64,000 bases of DNA, taken from assembly GCF_035083965.1 (NCBI RefSeq), contig NC_089726.1:15753501-15817500 (forward strand), given 5' to 3'. Position numbers and translations under genes: made by a program. Positions 35,101 to 43,764 of the stretch are shown piece by piece (positions within the stretch are counted from its first letter, which is position 1; every line of letters begins with the position of its first letter). Source of the DNA: Branchiostoma lanceolatum. Its lineage: Eukaryota > Chordata > Leptocardii > Amphioxiformes > Branchiostomatidae. Under the pieces are notes generated by a model. That model saw only the letters and a list, made by a program, of their open reading frames with translations, was not told the DNA's origin and made no database searches.

Positions 35101-38100
35101 AGCATGGCCATGATGGACGACTTCCCAGTACCAGAGGCTCCGTGGATCACGAACGGTTGATGGTTGACCTTGGCTGTGTCCTTCATGTACGTGTACACAG
35201 CATCAAAGATCTCCTGTCTTCCACAGAAACTTTCACACTTAGCCTGGCAGAAACGTGCGTGTGAGATCACTTCTGTCAAAAACCAATCATCATTCTGTTC
35301 TTCTTCATTCTCGCTCTGCAGGCTCTTGAAGATCATCGTTTTCAGATCATCCACAAAATCATCGCTAAACTGTTCCAGGTATGAAGCATGACTTTCTACG
35401 TCTTCGTTAACCCCCTTGTCGGTCCACTCTACTTCATACTGGTGAACATTCTTCAGTTTAGACGGCAGTTTTCCCTTTAGGTCCTCCAATAGTCTCTGGG
35501 ATTCCTCATTCAGCTTCTCTTTGTCCATCAGGTCCAGGTAGGCATTGACCGCATCTGCACCGACGTGCTTCTCGATGTTATGCAGGTTCCGCATGAAGAT
35601 GGCGGCTCGCTGGTTGGCATCAGTTGACTCCATTATACCCCTCTTGATTTCAATTTCTGTTACTAGAAGAAAGAGACACAAAGTATAGTAAAAGCCGTCA
35701 TCCTCAATTGAGGTGAGGCATAATACTTTTTTAACGAGCTAGCACTAGTGCAACGCGGTTAGAAGTAAGTCTAGCTGCATCAACAAATCGTTCGCGTTTT
35801 AGTGTATTTCATTCCGGGGGAAATTGTAAGTACATATATGTTACATAATAAGCCCACTCGGAATTCCGAGTACGCATATGCAGTGTGAAAGGTAAAGGTC
35901 CATGAGACGTAAACAAAACCCGTCTCACTCACGGGGCGTTGTTATTTTTATTATGCAAATCGAGACAATGTCGAGACGAGAACTGTTTACAAGCCAGGGG
36001 TTTTCACATTTGACAATACTTATATCATGCGTACAGCGTACTCGAAATTCCGATTGGACTATATTTGTAGGAGTACATGTAAACAGAACAGGGCATGTTG
36101 CGACAACTGTTGAATAATCAGGAGATATATTTGACCTTCGACTATAGAATACTTCCGGGTTATCGAACCACGACTTCCTGTTTGCTGGAAGTAGTGAGCG
36201 GCGTGGTTTCCGTTTGGAGACTTTTCCTTCCTCTAGAATACCACAATATTCGCGTTGTTAGAGTGCCGACTGGCTTTTGTGTACAAGTCTAGGGTTTCAG
36301 TTTGTTCAGGTAAGACCATCTGTTTTATTTTGACTTTAAAAGCTCTGTAGATTTGAGAGAAAAGATTTTCGTGATTTGAATTATGCTGAAACGCCTTAAA
36401 GTTGTAGCTATGGGGTTCGTTAAACTACACGCCACATGTGTACATGTTTCTGTCATCTTTGGCTGTCGATAAATAGACCCTAGTTTGGTTGGGGAAATAT
36501 TACAAATGTTTTACACACCAAAAAGGGAAGAAACCTTCGGACACATGGAGGATTAATGTGCAGGATAGCGTAAACAACAGGGGCCTGTGAGGGGTTTACA
36601 GATGTTCTTTTGATAAGAATGTTGAGATCATTTGTTCAAAGACAAGTGAAAATATAAGTGTATTTAGGTGTATTCCTATAGAAACGTCATTTTTTTAAAG
36701 TTTATTTTAAAGATCTGTGTAAAAAAGGTCATGTATGACTCACAGTATGATACTCTAAATCCCTCCGTCCGCCCCTGGGTCCGAAACTTCCCGCCATTCT
36801 AACATCTGGTGTTCGTCATGGCCAGACGGGGAATTTACTTTAGGGGGAGGTTCAGTAGCTAATAATCCTCCCATTCAGAACAACATTAGGAATGTCCGAG
36901 GGAGGGTTCACTATTCCTCAGTCTTTTTTATTAGCAGATACATAAATTCCAATAGAACGATGGCCATATTGGAACTACAGATTGAAAGAAGCAACTTATT
37001 AGTCGTAGGATTCAGCAATTTGGGGCAGCAATGTCCATGTAACAGAACTACGAATCTGCCATCTCTTACTTAAATGATAATTGTTCATCTCATCTCTACA
37101 GAAGAACTTCGCTCCACATTTACGAGGATGGCATCAGAAAGCAACGTGCAGAGTTTGGCTTATGTCAGGAGAAATGGTTCATCTATGCAATCGAACAGAG
37201 GAGAGAAACCCTACAGGTGTGAGGAATGCAGCATGAACTTCAGTCAGGTGGGTCATTTGAAAACCCACATGTGCACTCACACAGGAGAGAAGCCCTACAA
37301 GTGTGAGGAGTGCGGCAGGCAGTTCGGTGAGCTGTGTAATCTAAAGACTCACATACGGACCCATACAGGGGAGAAACCTTACAGATGTGAGAAGTGCAGC
37401 AAGCAGTTCTGTCATCTAAGTGATCTGAAGAAACATATGCGGACTCACACGGGTGAGAAACCCTACAAGTGTGAGGAATGCGGTCGGCAGTTCAGTCAGC
37501 TGGGTCATCTTAAGAGACACATGCGGACTCACACGGGTGAGAAACCCTACAGATGTGAGGAGTGCAGCATGCAGTTCAGTCAGATGAGTCATCTTAAGAC
37601 TCACATGCGGACTCACATGGGTGAGAAACCCTACAGGTGTGAAGAGTGCAGTAGACAGTTCAGTGAGCTGGGTGATCTGAAGATTCACATGCGGACTCAC
37701 ACGGGTGAGAAACCCTACAAGTGTGAGGAGTGCAGCAGGCAGTTCAGTCAGATGAGTCATCTTAAGACTCACATGCGGACTCACACGGGTGAGAAACCCT
37801 ACAGGTGTGAGGAGTGCAGTAGACAGTTCAGTCAGATGAGTCATCTTAAGACTCACATGCGGACTCACATGGGTGAGAAACCCTACAGGTGTGAGGAGTG
37901 CAGTAGACAGTTCAGTGAGCTGGGTGATCTTAAGCGACACATACGGACTCACACTGGTGAGAAACCCTACAGGTGTGAGGAGTGCAGCAGGCGCTTCAGT
38001 CGGGTGGGTAATCTGAAAACCCACATGCGGACTCACACGGGTGAGAAACCCTACAAGTGTGAGAAGTGCAGCAGGCAGTTCAGTGAGCTAGGTCATCTTA

Positions 38101-41100
38101 AGAGACACATGCAGACTCACACGGGTGAGAAACCCTACAGGTGTGAGGAGTGCAGCAAGCAGTTTAGTGAGCTTAGCAATCTAAAGAGACACATGCAGAC
38201 TCACACGGGGGAGAAGCCCTAAAAAGTGAGGAGTGCAACAGGCAGTTCAGTGAACAAGGTAGTCTTTAGAAGTCACGTTCCGACTCATAAGTTAAGAGCC
38301 CACGGGCAAGGAAGTCCTAAGGGATTGCATGCAAACATAGCTAGTTTAACATTTGTTTTTTACATTTTTTGTTTGTTTTGGCATTGTATACTCAACACGT
38401 TGATTATCTCTTCATCTACATTCTTATTTTATTTATAAGCTTTTAGGCCTAGGAGAGAAACCCTACAAGTGTAAGGAGTGCGGCAGGACGTTCAGTGAAT
38501 GAGGTAGTCTAAGAAAGCTCATGCAGACTCACAAGTAAGAAAGTTTGGAAGTACAAAAGAGATGCTAGCCTGGTAGTGAAGGATAGCATACAAGCATTGC
38601 TAGCTAGTTTTTAAACCTTGTTTAAGGCTTTAAGAAAAGTCATTTAATTTAGGAATTGTATACTCAGCTCATTGATTATCTATTTATGTATCTTCTAATA
38701 TCATTTAAAAGTAATTATTTTATAGTGGTGAACTGGTGAAAGTAGTACTTTATTTTCCAGTTGTTGAGTTTGTTTGGATAATTGTCCTAGTTATTAGTTG
38801 CTAGTTGTGCCTTCTAGGTCCAGGTTTAAAATGGTTCTAATCTTAGAACCGTTTTGATTTGTTTTGTAAGGTCTTCACTTGTTTCGTATTAAACTTTGTT
38901 GCGTATGATATTTTGGATAATTGTCCTAGTTAGTAGTTGCTAGTTGTTTCTAGGTCTAGGTTTAAAATGGTTCTAATCTTAGAACCGTTTTAAGTTATTT
39001 TGTAAGGTCTTCACTTGTTTCGTATTAAACTTTGATAACCATATACTGTAAATGCATTTAAGTTTGCGTGGTTTTTATTTCGCGCTAAGGCAAAAATGGG
39101 GTGTTCGCAGTGGTTTTAAGTTACTGTTTGTGGCAGTGCCATAGTCATACACTGCTACAGTATTGGACAAAAATGTTCGTGGTGTTTTTACGTTCACGGT
39201 GAAACATAAAACCACCGCGAACAATTTTGCATTTACAGCAATGTGTATGATATTTTGGACTTTGACTTGTCTATTTAGTTTGGAATAACTTTTCAAGTTT
39301 TAGGGATCATGTTTTATGCTTGCAGTGTGGGGATACTAGTAGTAGCTAGTGGAGGCAATTGTAGTTCTGTGAACTAAAACTGGTTTTGTCATTATTAATC
39401 CTTGCAGCAGGTACTTCATTCAATTCATTCGTGCAGAATCCCCAACGCACTTTGTAGGAATCTGATCGACGTTTTCCATCGATGCTACTTTTACTAGTTT
39501 TAGTACTGCAGTGATAACAATTTTCAAAAAATGACATATAATGTACATTGAACGTTTCATGCTTGTTTTTTCTAGTTGAATATTAGATAATGGCATTGAT
39601 GATAAAGTCTCTGTTACCTGACTTGATGTACTTGTGTTGCGCCTCCTCAGTGACGAGTCCTTCCTTGTGAGCTGCCTTCACAGCTGTGCGGAGAATAGTT
39701 TCCAACTGAACCGTCACCTGATGCCACCCCTCCTTGTCTTTCTGTCGCAGGCTCTCATTGGCTGACTCCATGTCCGTGTAGTATTTAAACTTGCTAGTGA
39801 TTGGCTGTAGTAAACAGACTGCAGGGACAGCGTTGTCGTCCTTGAGGTACCATTCCTTGATGACAGAAGTATCCATGTCTAGGTCACTGGCTTTCTTTAG
39901 GAGGATGTCGAGCTCGTCTGCATCTATCTTCGCTGGGATGGGACGGTAGCCGTATCTATTGCCAAGGAATGCCTAAAAAGGAAACAAAAATCATCAATTT
40001 CTTTCAAAAATCATCATATTAAAGAAGCATGTCGGCAAATTTAGAATGACTATAAAAATAAAGATTATGAAAGCTGAAATGATAATGAATCAGCTAAAAT
40101 ATCCAAAAACCAAGTCATTAAATCAAGCTTGTCCCATGCCTGTCGCTGACCTAAAACTATAAAGAACTAAGTTTCTATACAATGACTAGTATCTAACAGC
40201 TTTTCGTGCGATGGCTGAAACGTACTAGTATCTTTAAAAATGTTGCACGTAGTTTGGCCTAAATAATAGGAATACATGTTACACGTCCAAAGTTTTCTAG
40301 ACGGTGAGACCTCACCACAAAGTTGGGTCCGACCGACAGTCTCTTGCAGGTGTCAATCTCCATCAGACACAGGGCGCAGGTCATGTGATCAGCCACGACC
40401 TCGTCCCGGACGCCCCAGCGCATGTCCATGACCTGGAAGTCCAGCCCCTGCTTCTGACAGAACTCCCGCAGCTCCGGGTAAGCCTTCTGCAGGAGGATGT
40501 TTCGCTCCTTCGCCATGTCTATCGTGTGGGGAGGGGGGCGGAAGACATGAAATATGCGCCTCAGTCACTTCTATCAAGGCTTAACGTCAATGTTTCTAAA
40601 CCAGTGCCTTGCCAGGTAGTAAACGCCGTAATGATTGTGATTTCATTCACGCAACCATATTGGAGTGCAGCAGCAGCATGTTGACGTAACAGATAGTGTA
40701 CTCCAACATGGCGCAAGTGACGTCGACGCGTCATATGAAATCCTTGTATATGTTCGATCGACTTGCTAAGCATTTCAGTTTAGAACGGAAATGACGTGCA
40801 ATATACGCACTGAAAAATATGAGCCCCTGGTCCATAGATGGGCAAAGCGGACATTTTATTTTACAGCTTTTTGTTACATTCAAGTATTCTTCGTATACAC
40901 TTGTTAACCCCCTATGGTTCAAGGACATAGACATGTTGATAGGATTGAGAACCTGACATGAAGTATCCACTTTTAAGAAATAACACTGAGGCAAGAATAA
41001 GATACAAAAGGAATCGTGACTCACCTGAAAAAGTGGAGCTCATAAAGATCCGTACGATGTTAGACTTGTCAGGTGGGAGGGCCGTCATGCGACCCTTCAT

Positions 41101-41133
41101 GAGCGCACTCCTCATCTCTGCTGTCACCTCCAT
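23171..41133 (-). CDS. NWD1-like NACHT and WD40-repeat protein, 14 exons, 1595 aa, CaaX end
   Basis: Exons in transcript order: 41133-41025, 40518-40316, 39972-39618, 35662-34390, 34058-33855, 27866-27583, 27268-27116, 26844-26665, 26371-26204, 25917-25718, 25569-24759, 24514-24352, 24116-23671, 23409-23171; 4788 nt, all phases agree. Order of parts: DUF4062-like N-terminus (VRIFMSSTFSDMAKERN, then LDFQVMDMRWGVRDE) in exons 1-3; NACHT ATPase in exon 4 with P-loop GASGTGKSS near residue 397 and Walker B LLILLDSLDQLS near 490; helical linker; about ten or more WD40 repeats from residue 920 on (VKLWDLSNGR, VNVWDIESGR, MRVWDLGTGR). This is the plan of vertebrate NWD1/NWD2, and the length is close to human NWD1. 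Such STAND ATPases are cytosolic switches; NWD1 has been linked to steroid-receptor chaperoning. The last residues, KKKKSCFCCQIL, form a polybasic, Cys-rich CaaX box, predicting prenylation. One weak point is the donor AAAG|GTTTTT after exon 7. The ATG at 41133 starts where family homology begins. Confidence 0.9.
28655..30430. repeat. Composite interspersed repeat inserted in the LINE 3' UTR
   Basis: Starts GTTCCACGACCTCATATCTTCGCC and ends in a perfect palindrome CCGAGTACTAGTACTCGG followed by CGAAGATAATAA; the words TATCTTCGCC and GGCGAAGATA near the two ends are inverted copies. Inside, units of roughly 150-175 bases recur with 'caaaaatcat(g/a)aagat(c/t)cat', 'gagttatgc', 'ctgcagta' and 'ctagggggccca'. 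No long ORF is present. The same left boundary motif appears at 63402 and related unit words at 7745-8110. Class unknown. Confidence 0.6.
30495..33614 (-). CDS. LINE ORF2-type protein: endonuclease plus reverse transcriptase, 1039 aa
   Basis: A single uninterrupted frame from an ATG at 33614 (another ATG at 33608; the frame stays open upstream to about 33665 without a better start). The N-terminal half is an apurinic-type endonuclease (ILHLNIRSL, GLTETWL, GCIYRPPNSD, LIGDFNLDLL, DISDHLPIF). The second half is a reverse transcriptase (VIPLYKAGD, NYRPISILP, YGFRKKYST, FLDLSKAFDTVDH, GVPQGSILGPLLFLIYVNDL, catalytic LLFADDTNLF near residue 756). The C-terminal part (YTRQHNLL, RGPTVWN) is typical of CR1/Jockey-type elements. 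There is no RNase H or LTR. With all catalytic motifs present and no stop, this copy looks young and possibly capable of movement. I cannot fix the clade more closely by eye. Confidence 0.93.
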   Translation of the reverse strand: MTMATPETNKKQGIQTSGKYIFDNDNLIFDPFLLNNTKYTDNWDPDVNLLRNSTDNSCQYFSENSFSTLCNTLPKNTFSILHLNIRSLPRNHDHFVHYLSTLRHEFSIIGLTETWLQDSTSHLYDIPNYTSIHCCRSTRMGGGVSILLHESMQFIERKDLAIQAENGQIESMFIEIPASSLTTAKSLIIGCIYRPPNSDIRTFISDLTLTLDAIDKEGKNCYLIGDFNLDLLKSENHSLTADFLNTLYSCSYFPTITKPSRITKTSATLIDNILTNSLTSPCTSGLLVTDISDHLPIFHIIEHVCNRDKKIEYEKRKCRKFNRKNIDTFKHVLSEETWDCVQNNTNANSAYCDFMQIFNSHFDTCFPLSNSTAKQNLGIDKPWFTTGLRKSSKMKNRLYKKYLKNPTPTRLHSYKSYRNKFNRLIRNCKRKYYQDQFTAASTNIRKTWKLINEIMNRKKATNILPNKFIDGELEVSDPKAIVDKFNDFFVNIGPSLAKEIDETDISPESYLFNSYPPISSFEEPTATEIHDIIMNLKNAAPGQDEISALLLKQIVPEILEPITHVFKTSLRNGEVPADLKIAKVIPLYKAGDPCVFTNYRPISILPAFSKILEKLVYKRIVNHLEINHILYAHQYGFRKKYSTYMALLQLVDKITTSLENNEYTIGIFLDLSKAFDTVDHNILLNKLFTYGFTDSALRWLKDYLTNRKQFVSNRNNISSQNALTCGVPQGSILGPLLFLIYVNDLASVSNKLFALLFADDTNLFMSHKNFDTLVTSMNNELYKINQWFKANKLSLNVKKTNFIIFVGRNKKYDKEKARIYINDNAINQVSHTRFLGVIIDEKLSWKNQIDFVCKKISKNIGIIRKVKSLLSRNIFMVLYYSLIYPYLTYCNIIWGSTYTTSINPVYLLQKRFVRIAANASFTAHTAALFRDLNVMTVFDINKFQIALFVHKIVHNSSSLPEQYKGLLNFNSDIHHHYTRQHNLLRSIMTKTTQKQHTIMFRGPTVWNNLSHILQSCSSLPSFKKLLKIDIIEHPSITFS
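33641..33790 (-). mobile_element. Endonuclease fragment of an older related LINE
   Basis: Translated on the minus strand, this short stretch reads CTCYILGDFNIDLLKTS and FPLVYKPTRI, aligning with the CYLIGDFNLDLLKSE and FPTITKPSRI segments of the intact LINE next to it, but with many differences. The resemblance stops abruptly near 33640, where the intact element begins. The fragment ends about 65 bases before exon 5 of the NWD1-like gene. Confidence 0.75.
35854..36057. mobile_element. Foldback repeat with CGGAATTCCGAGTACGC ends
   Basis: Left end CCACTCGGAATTCCGAGTACGC and right end GCGTACTCGAAATTCCGATTGG are inverted copies about 200 bases apart. There is no coding capacity. It lies in intron 3 of the NWD1-like gene, just before the likely promoter of the nested zinc-finger gene. 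Confidence 0.7.
36240..36309 (+). other. Possible 5' UTR exon of the zinc-finger gene
   Basis: A good donor (TTGTTCAG|GTAAGA at 36310) lies 0.8 kb before the acceptor CTCTACAG|AAGAAC at 37101/37102 that opens the coding exon. The start of this exon is not determined; only the donor side is supported. Confidence 0.35.
37128..38222 (+). CDS. C2H2 zinc-finger protein with 12 tandem fingers, 364 aa
   Basis: Probable nuclear DNA-binding regulator. From the ATG at 37128 (MASESN), about 30 residues without a known domain lead into twelve fingers of exactly 28 residues (84 bases), each CEEC...F...L..H...H joined by THTGEKPY linkers. Two linkers read THMGEKPY instead. I see no KRAB, BTB or other effector domain. 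The fingers are highly alike at DNA level, indicating recent tandem growth or gene conversion; predicted base-reading positions vary little (Q/E at -1, G/S at 2, H/D/N at 3, T/R/K at 6). The coding exon is preceded by an acceptor at 37101, so an upstream UTR exon is likely. The gene lies whole in intron 3 of the NWD1-like gene on the opposite strand. It stops right after TGEKP, in the middle of a linker; broken fingers follow. Confidence 0.93.
   Translation: MASESNVQSLAYVRRNGSSMQSNRGEKPYRCEECSMNFSQVGHLKTHMCTHTGEKPYKCEECGRQFGELCNLKTHIRTHTGEKPYRCEKCSKQFCHLSDLKKHMRTHTGEKPYKCEECGRQFSQLGHLKRHMRTHTGEKPYRCEECSMQFSQMSHLKTHMRTHMGEKPYRCEECSRQFSELGDLKIHMRTHTGEKPYKCEECSRQFSQMSHLKTHMRTHTGEKPYRCEECSRQFSQMSHLKTHMRTHMGEKPYRCEECSRQFSELGDLKRHIRTHTGEKPYRCEECSRRFSRVGNLKTHMRTHTGEKPYKCEKCSRQFSELGHLKRHMQTHTGEKPYRCEECSKQFSELSNLKRHMQTHTGEKP
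38223..38537 (+). pseudogene. Two decayed C-terminal zinc fingers behind the stop codon
   Basis: Directly after the stop, 38223-38296 still reads like a finger at DNA level (GAGGAGTGCAACAGGCAGTTCAG, later CATGTTCC-like and ACTCATAAG) but out of frame. A second remnant, 38449-38537, begins GAGAAACCCTACAAGTG and has its own in-frame stop. The sequence behind each remnant is also similar (TTGTATACTCA, TTGATTATCT), so finger and 3' flank were copied together. Confidence 0.8.
38774..39040. repeat. Tandem duplication, period about 139 bases
   Basis: The unit starting TGGATAATTGTCCTAGTTA occurs at about 38774 and 38913, nearly identical through TTCGTATTAAACTTTG. Each copy contains the hairpin GGTTCTAATCTTAGAACC and an ATTAAA that could act as a weak poly(A) signal for the zinc-finger gene. 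Confidence 0.85.
39044..39240. mobile_element. Foldback MITE, family with TGTAAATGC ends
   Basis: Ends TACTGTAAATGC and GCATTTACAG are inverted copies; the inner words GTTTGCGTGG...TTTATTTCGCG match, on the other strand, the right half of the copy at 2536-2735. Confidence 0.75.
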
Positions 41134-41989
41134 CTTCTTTGACACTACTTAACAACCAAGTGTATAAATGAATTAGACTGGCTTTAGTGTAGGTTTAACC
41201 AAACCAAAATCTGGGCCAGCGACTAGCAAAGGTGAGCGATCCATATACAGTTACATGCTACCCAGGTACGATCATTAATAATGTACAAAATATGATGTCA
41301 TTGCCAACGTTGTAGATGAATTAGTTCATTTATTATTTAAGCTGACGCTATTGTTCACCTTCACAGACCAGACACAATGTCACAGTTGCGTCACTTCTTC
41401 TGCAAGATGTGTCTTACATTTCATTGTGGCTAACGTTTAGATCCAAGGCACGTTTAGAGATTTGGGGACTATAAGATGTTGGGTGGAGGTTCGTAACGCG
41501 AGAGCCCAAACTTAGAGGCTATTGACCTGGCAAATATTCCATCCCAACATCTGCTTGGAGATTAGTAATTGCTACAATTGATTAAAGAAAATGCCTCACC
41601 TCACTGGAATTTCACGCCCACACATTTTCACACCTCTGCATGTTTAACTGGTAGTTAAATTGGTGAATACGGTCAGAGATTTTCCTAATGTTAAGTGAAC
41701 CACAAAGCAATGACTGCGATTGAATGCTGTTATTTCTGTAGTAAAGTTTAGTGATATTGGTGTACTCTTAATGAGAGGTCATGGCTGAATAGAGAACAGT
41801 ATACACAAGACTTTTAAACAAAAGCCCTTGTCGGTGTATGCACAAAAACACTAACGCCATATTCCACGATATTGCTGCTTATAGACGTATCCATTCTAGA
41901 TGAGTATCTTCCATCATTTGTTTTGGTTCATTCAAACCACACATCCAGTATATTGATTGATAAGGAAGCACGGCCGTACTTAGATCTAG
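41134..41989. other. Upstream region of the NWD1-like gene
   Basis: This stretch should contain the 5' UTR and promoter of the minus-strand NWD1-like gene. An acceptor-like sequence (minus strand TTAAGTAG|T, near 41148) just before the ATG suggests that a non-coding first exon may lie further out. No further gene is seen. Confidence 0.4.
41452..41565. mobile_element. Degenerate copy of the CTAATCTCCAAGCAGATGTTGG MITE
   Basis: The right end CCCAACATCTGCTTGGAGATTAG is intact. The left end is recognisable only in part (AGATGTTGGGTGGAGG), so this is an older copy of the family at 4240 and 11232. Confidence 0.65.
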
Positions 41990-42480
41990 GTCAAGGCCAC
42001 TTGCTACAAAGCGCTGGTGCGGCCTCACTTGGAATATAGTGCCATCGTCTGGGACCCGTACACCACCAAAGGGATACAGGCGGTGGAGGCCGTCCAGCGC
42101 AGGGCCGCCCGCGTGACCCTTAATGACTACCGGCGGACTAGCAGCGTGACACAAATGCTCAACGACCTGCAGTGGCCCCTTCTCTTTGAAAGGAGGAGGA
42201 ACGCCCGCCTCACCTTCTTCTACAAACTTGTTAATAACCACATTAATATAGACACAGTTTGCTGAACCCAGCCCAGGGGCGCACCCGGGGGAGCCACGAC
42301 CTCAAGTTTCACACCATCCACGCTAGAACCGACACATATAAACACTCTTTCTTTCCCCGTACCATCCCACAATGGAACACCCTGCCTCCCACCGTTGAGT
42401 CGTTCCGTGCCAGGCTGGAGGCCTGCCCGCCTTAGCCCGGGACCTCAACTCCCCCCTACTATGCCCCTGAAGGGGTTATT
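41990..42480 (+). mobile_element. 3' fragment of a second LINE (reverse transcriptase C-terminus)
   Basis: The plus strand encodes CYKALVRPHLEYSAIVWDPY, then VEAVQRRAARVTLNDY and SVTQMLNDLQWPLL, the signature region after the reverse transcriptase core of CR1/L2-type LINEs. Further on, in other frames, SRGAHPGSHDLKFH- and PQWNTLPPTV-like stretches continue the same family, so the copy has frameshifts and is dead. It differs clearly from the LINE at 30.5-33.6 kb. Confidence 0.85.
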
Positions 42481-43764
42481 TGGGGGCAACAACTATGTAG
42501 ATGTAGGTAGTATCCTTTTCAACTGTATGTTTTATATATATATATGCAAACGTGCCACTGCTCGGTACGCAAAAAGACATCTTATACTTCGGTACCAACC
42601 TAACTGCACCAAGTTCATGTTTATTGCCTACGATAAACCATAAAAGAATTCAGAAAACATGAAGTTGTTTTGACCTACCACTGCCCCAGCTTCGCAGATG
42701 TTTGGGCACATTTTCACATGTCGGTGTACTGGTTGAACCGGTTACGGGGGAGGGGCACTTGACATTTTAACATATGGGGGCTAGCATATGCCAACAAAAA
42801 TTCAACAATAATTTTTCAGGATATTACTATTAACCTGACTTTGAAAAGAAAATATCACTATAGGGAACGTTCATACATTCTATAAGAGGGTGTTGAGACA
42901 ATTTTTTTCAACCCACCCAGGGAATCATTTGATTGGCCCCTTTTCGATTCGCGGTTACTGCAAGACAAGGTGTCTCATTTATCTAAATTAGAGACACCTT
43001 TACAGTTAAAACTTCCGTTCAACGACTAATAAGTGCTGGTGATCAAATATGAAAATATTCAAGTTTCCCCATGTATCAAGGCCCATTTAGGTCTAACCGA
43101 TGGGTGGGAAACTAGGCATGAACTGCTTGCTCTTTTCATTTTTTGTCCACTAGTATTGGGTGTAAGATAGTCCGTACTTCTTTGATGATTTAGGAAAAAT
43201 CTTCGGACGACAAGAAATACTAGTATTTGTATTACTTGAATTGAAATGATAATTTTGCCACAAAATTACCGACCCGCAATACCCGAAAGGGACCACGGAT
43301 AGCGTTCATCATGTGTTTGACTTTGTAGTTCAGAGGCTCTCTGTCGTGTGGGAACTTCTATTGTTTTGTTCACCTGCTTCTACTGATACTATTATTTACA
43401 GGAAGCTTGCGCGTTTACTTTAAAATTATCTATAACCCATGCCTGCACTTTGATGGTGTGAATATTGTTAGGTGATAGGTAGCATACTCGACTGACATTA
43501 AGAGAAAAATTGGAATTAGTTGTATATTTCTTATGTACCACAGAAGTTTGTACAATTATTTCCGTCGTTGCTATGTAGAGTTGTCGATTTCATAGACATA
43601 GATGTCGCTTGGCTACTGGTGCTTCATCATCGTCTGGTAAGATGTCCCCTCGATTGGTAATAGTACATTCCACACATTGACGTGTACATTTTACAAGAGC
43701 ACGTACACAGTTGAACACCCCGCAGACTACGACACAGTACTGGTCTGAAGAATTGTTATCCACT
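42481..43764. other. Spacer, no gene seen
   Basis: AT-rich sequence between the LINE fragment and the second cysteine-rich gene. I recognise no exon, RNA gene or repeat family here. Confidence 0.5.

Noticed and set aside
37416-38036. 206-codon frame on the minus strand across the zinc fingers
   Set aside because: It is the antisense reading of the 84-base finger repeat and simply repeats the same 28-residue pattern (LTHVSPHVSLKMTHL).
37210-38220. Regular 84-base repeats that might suggest a CRISPR-like array
   Set aside because: The repeats are in frame and encode C2H2 fingers with TGEKPY linkers; there are no unique spacers.
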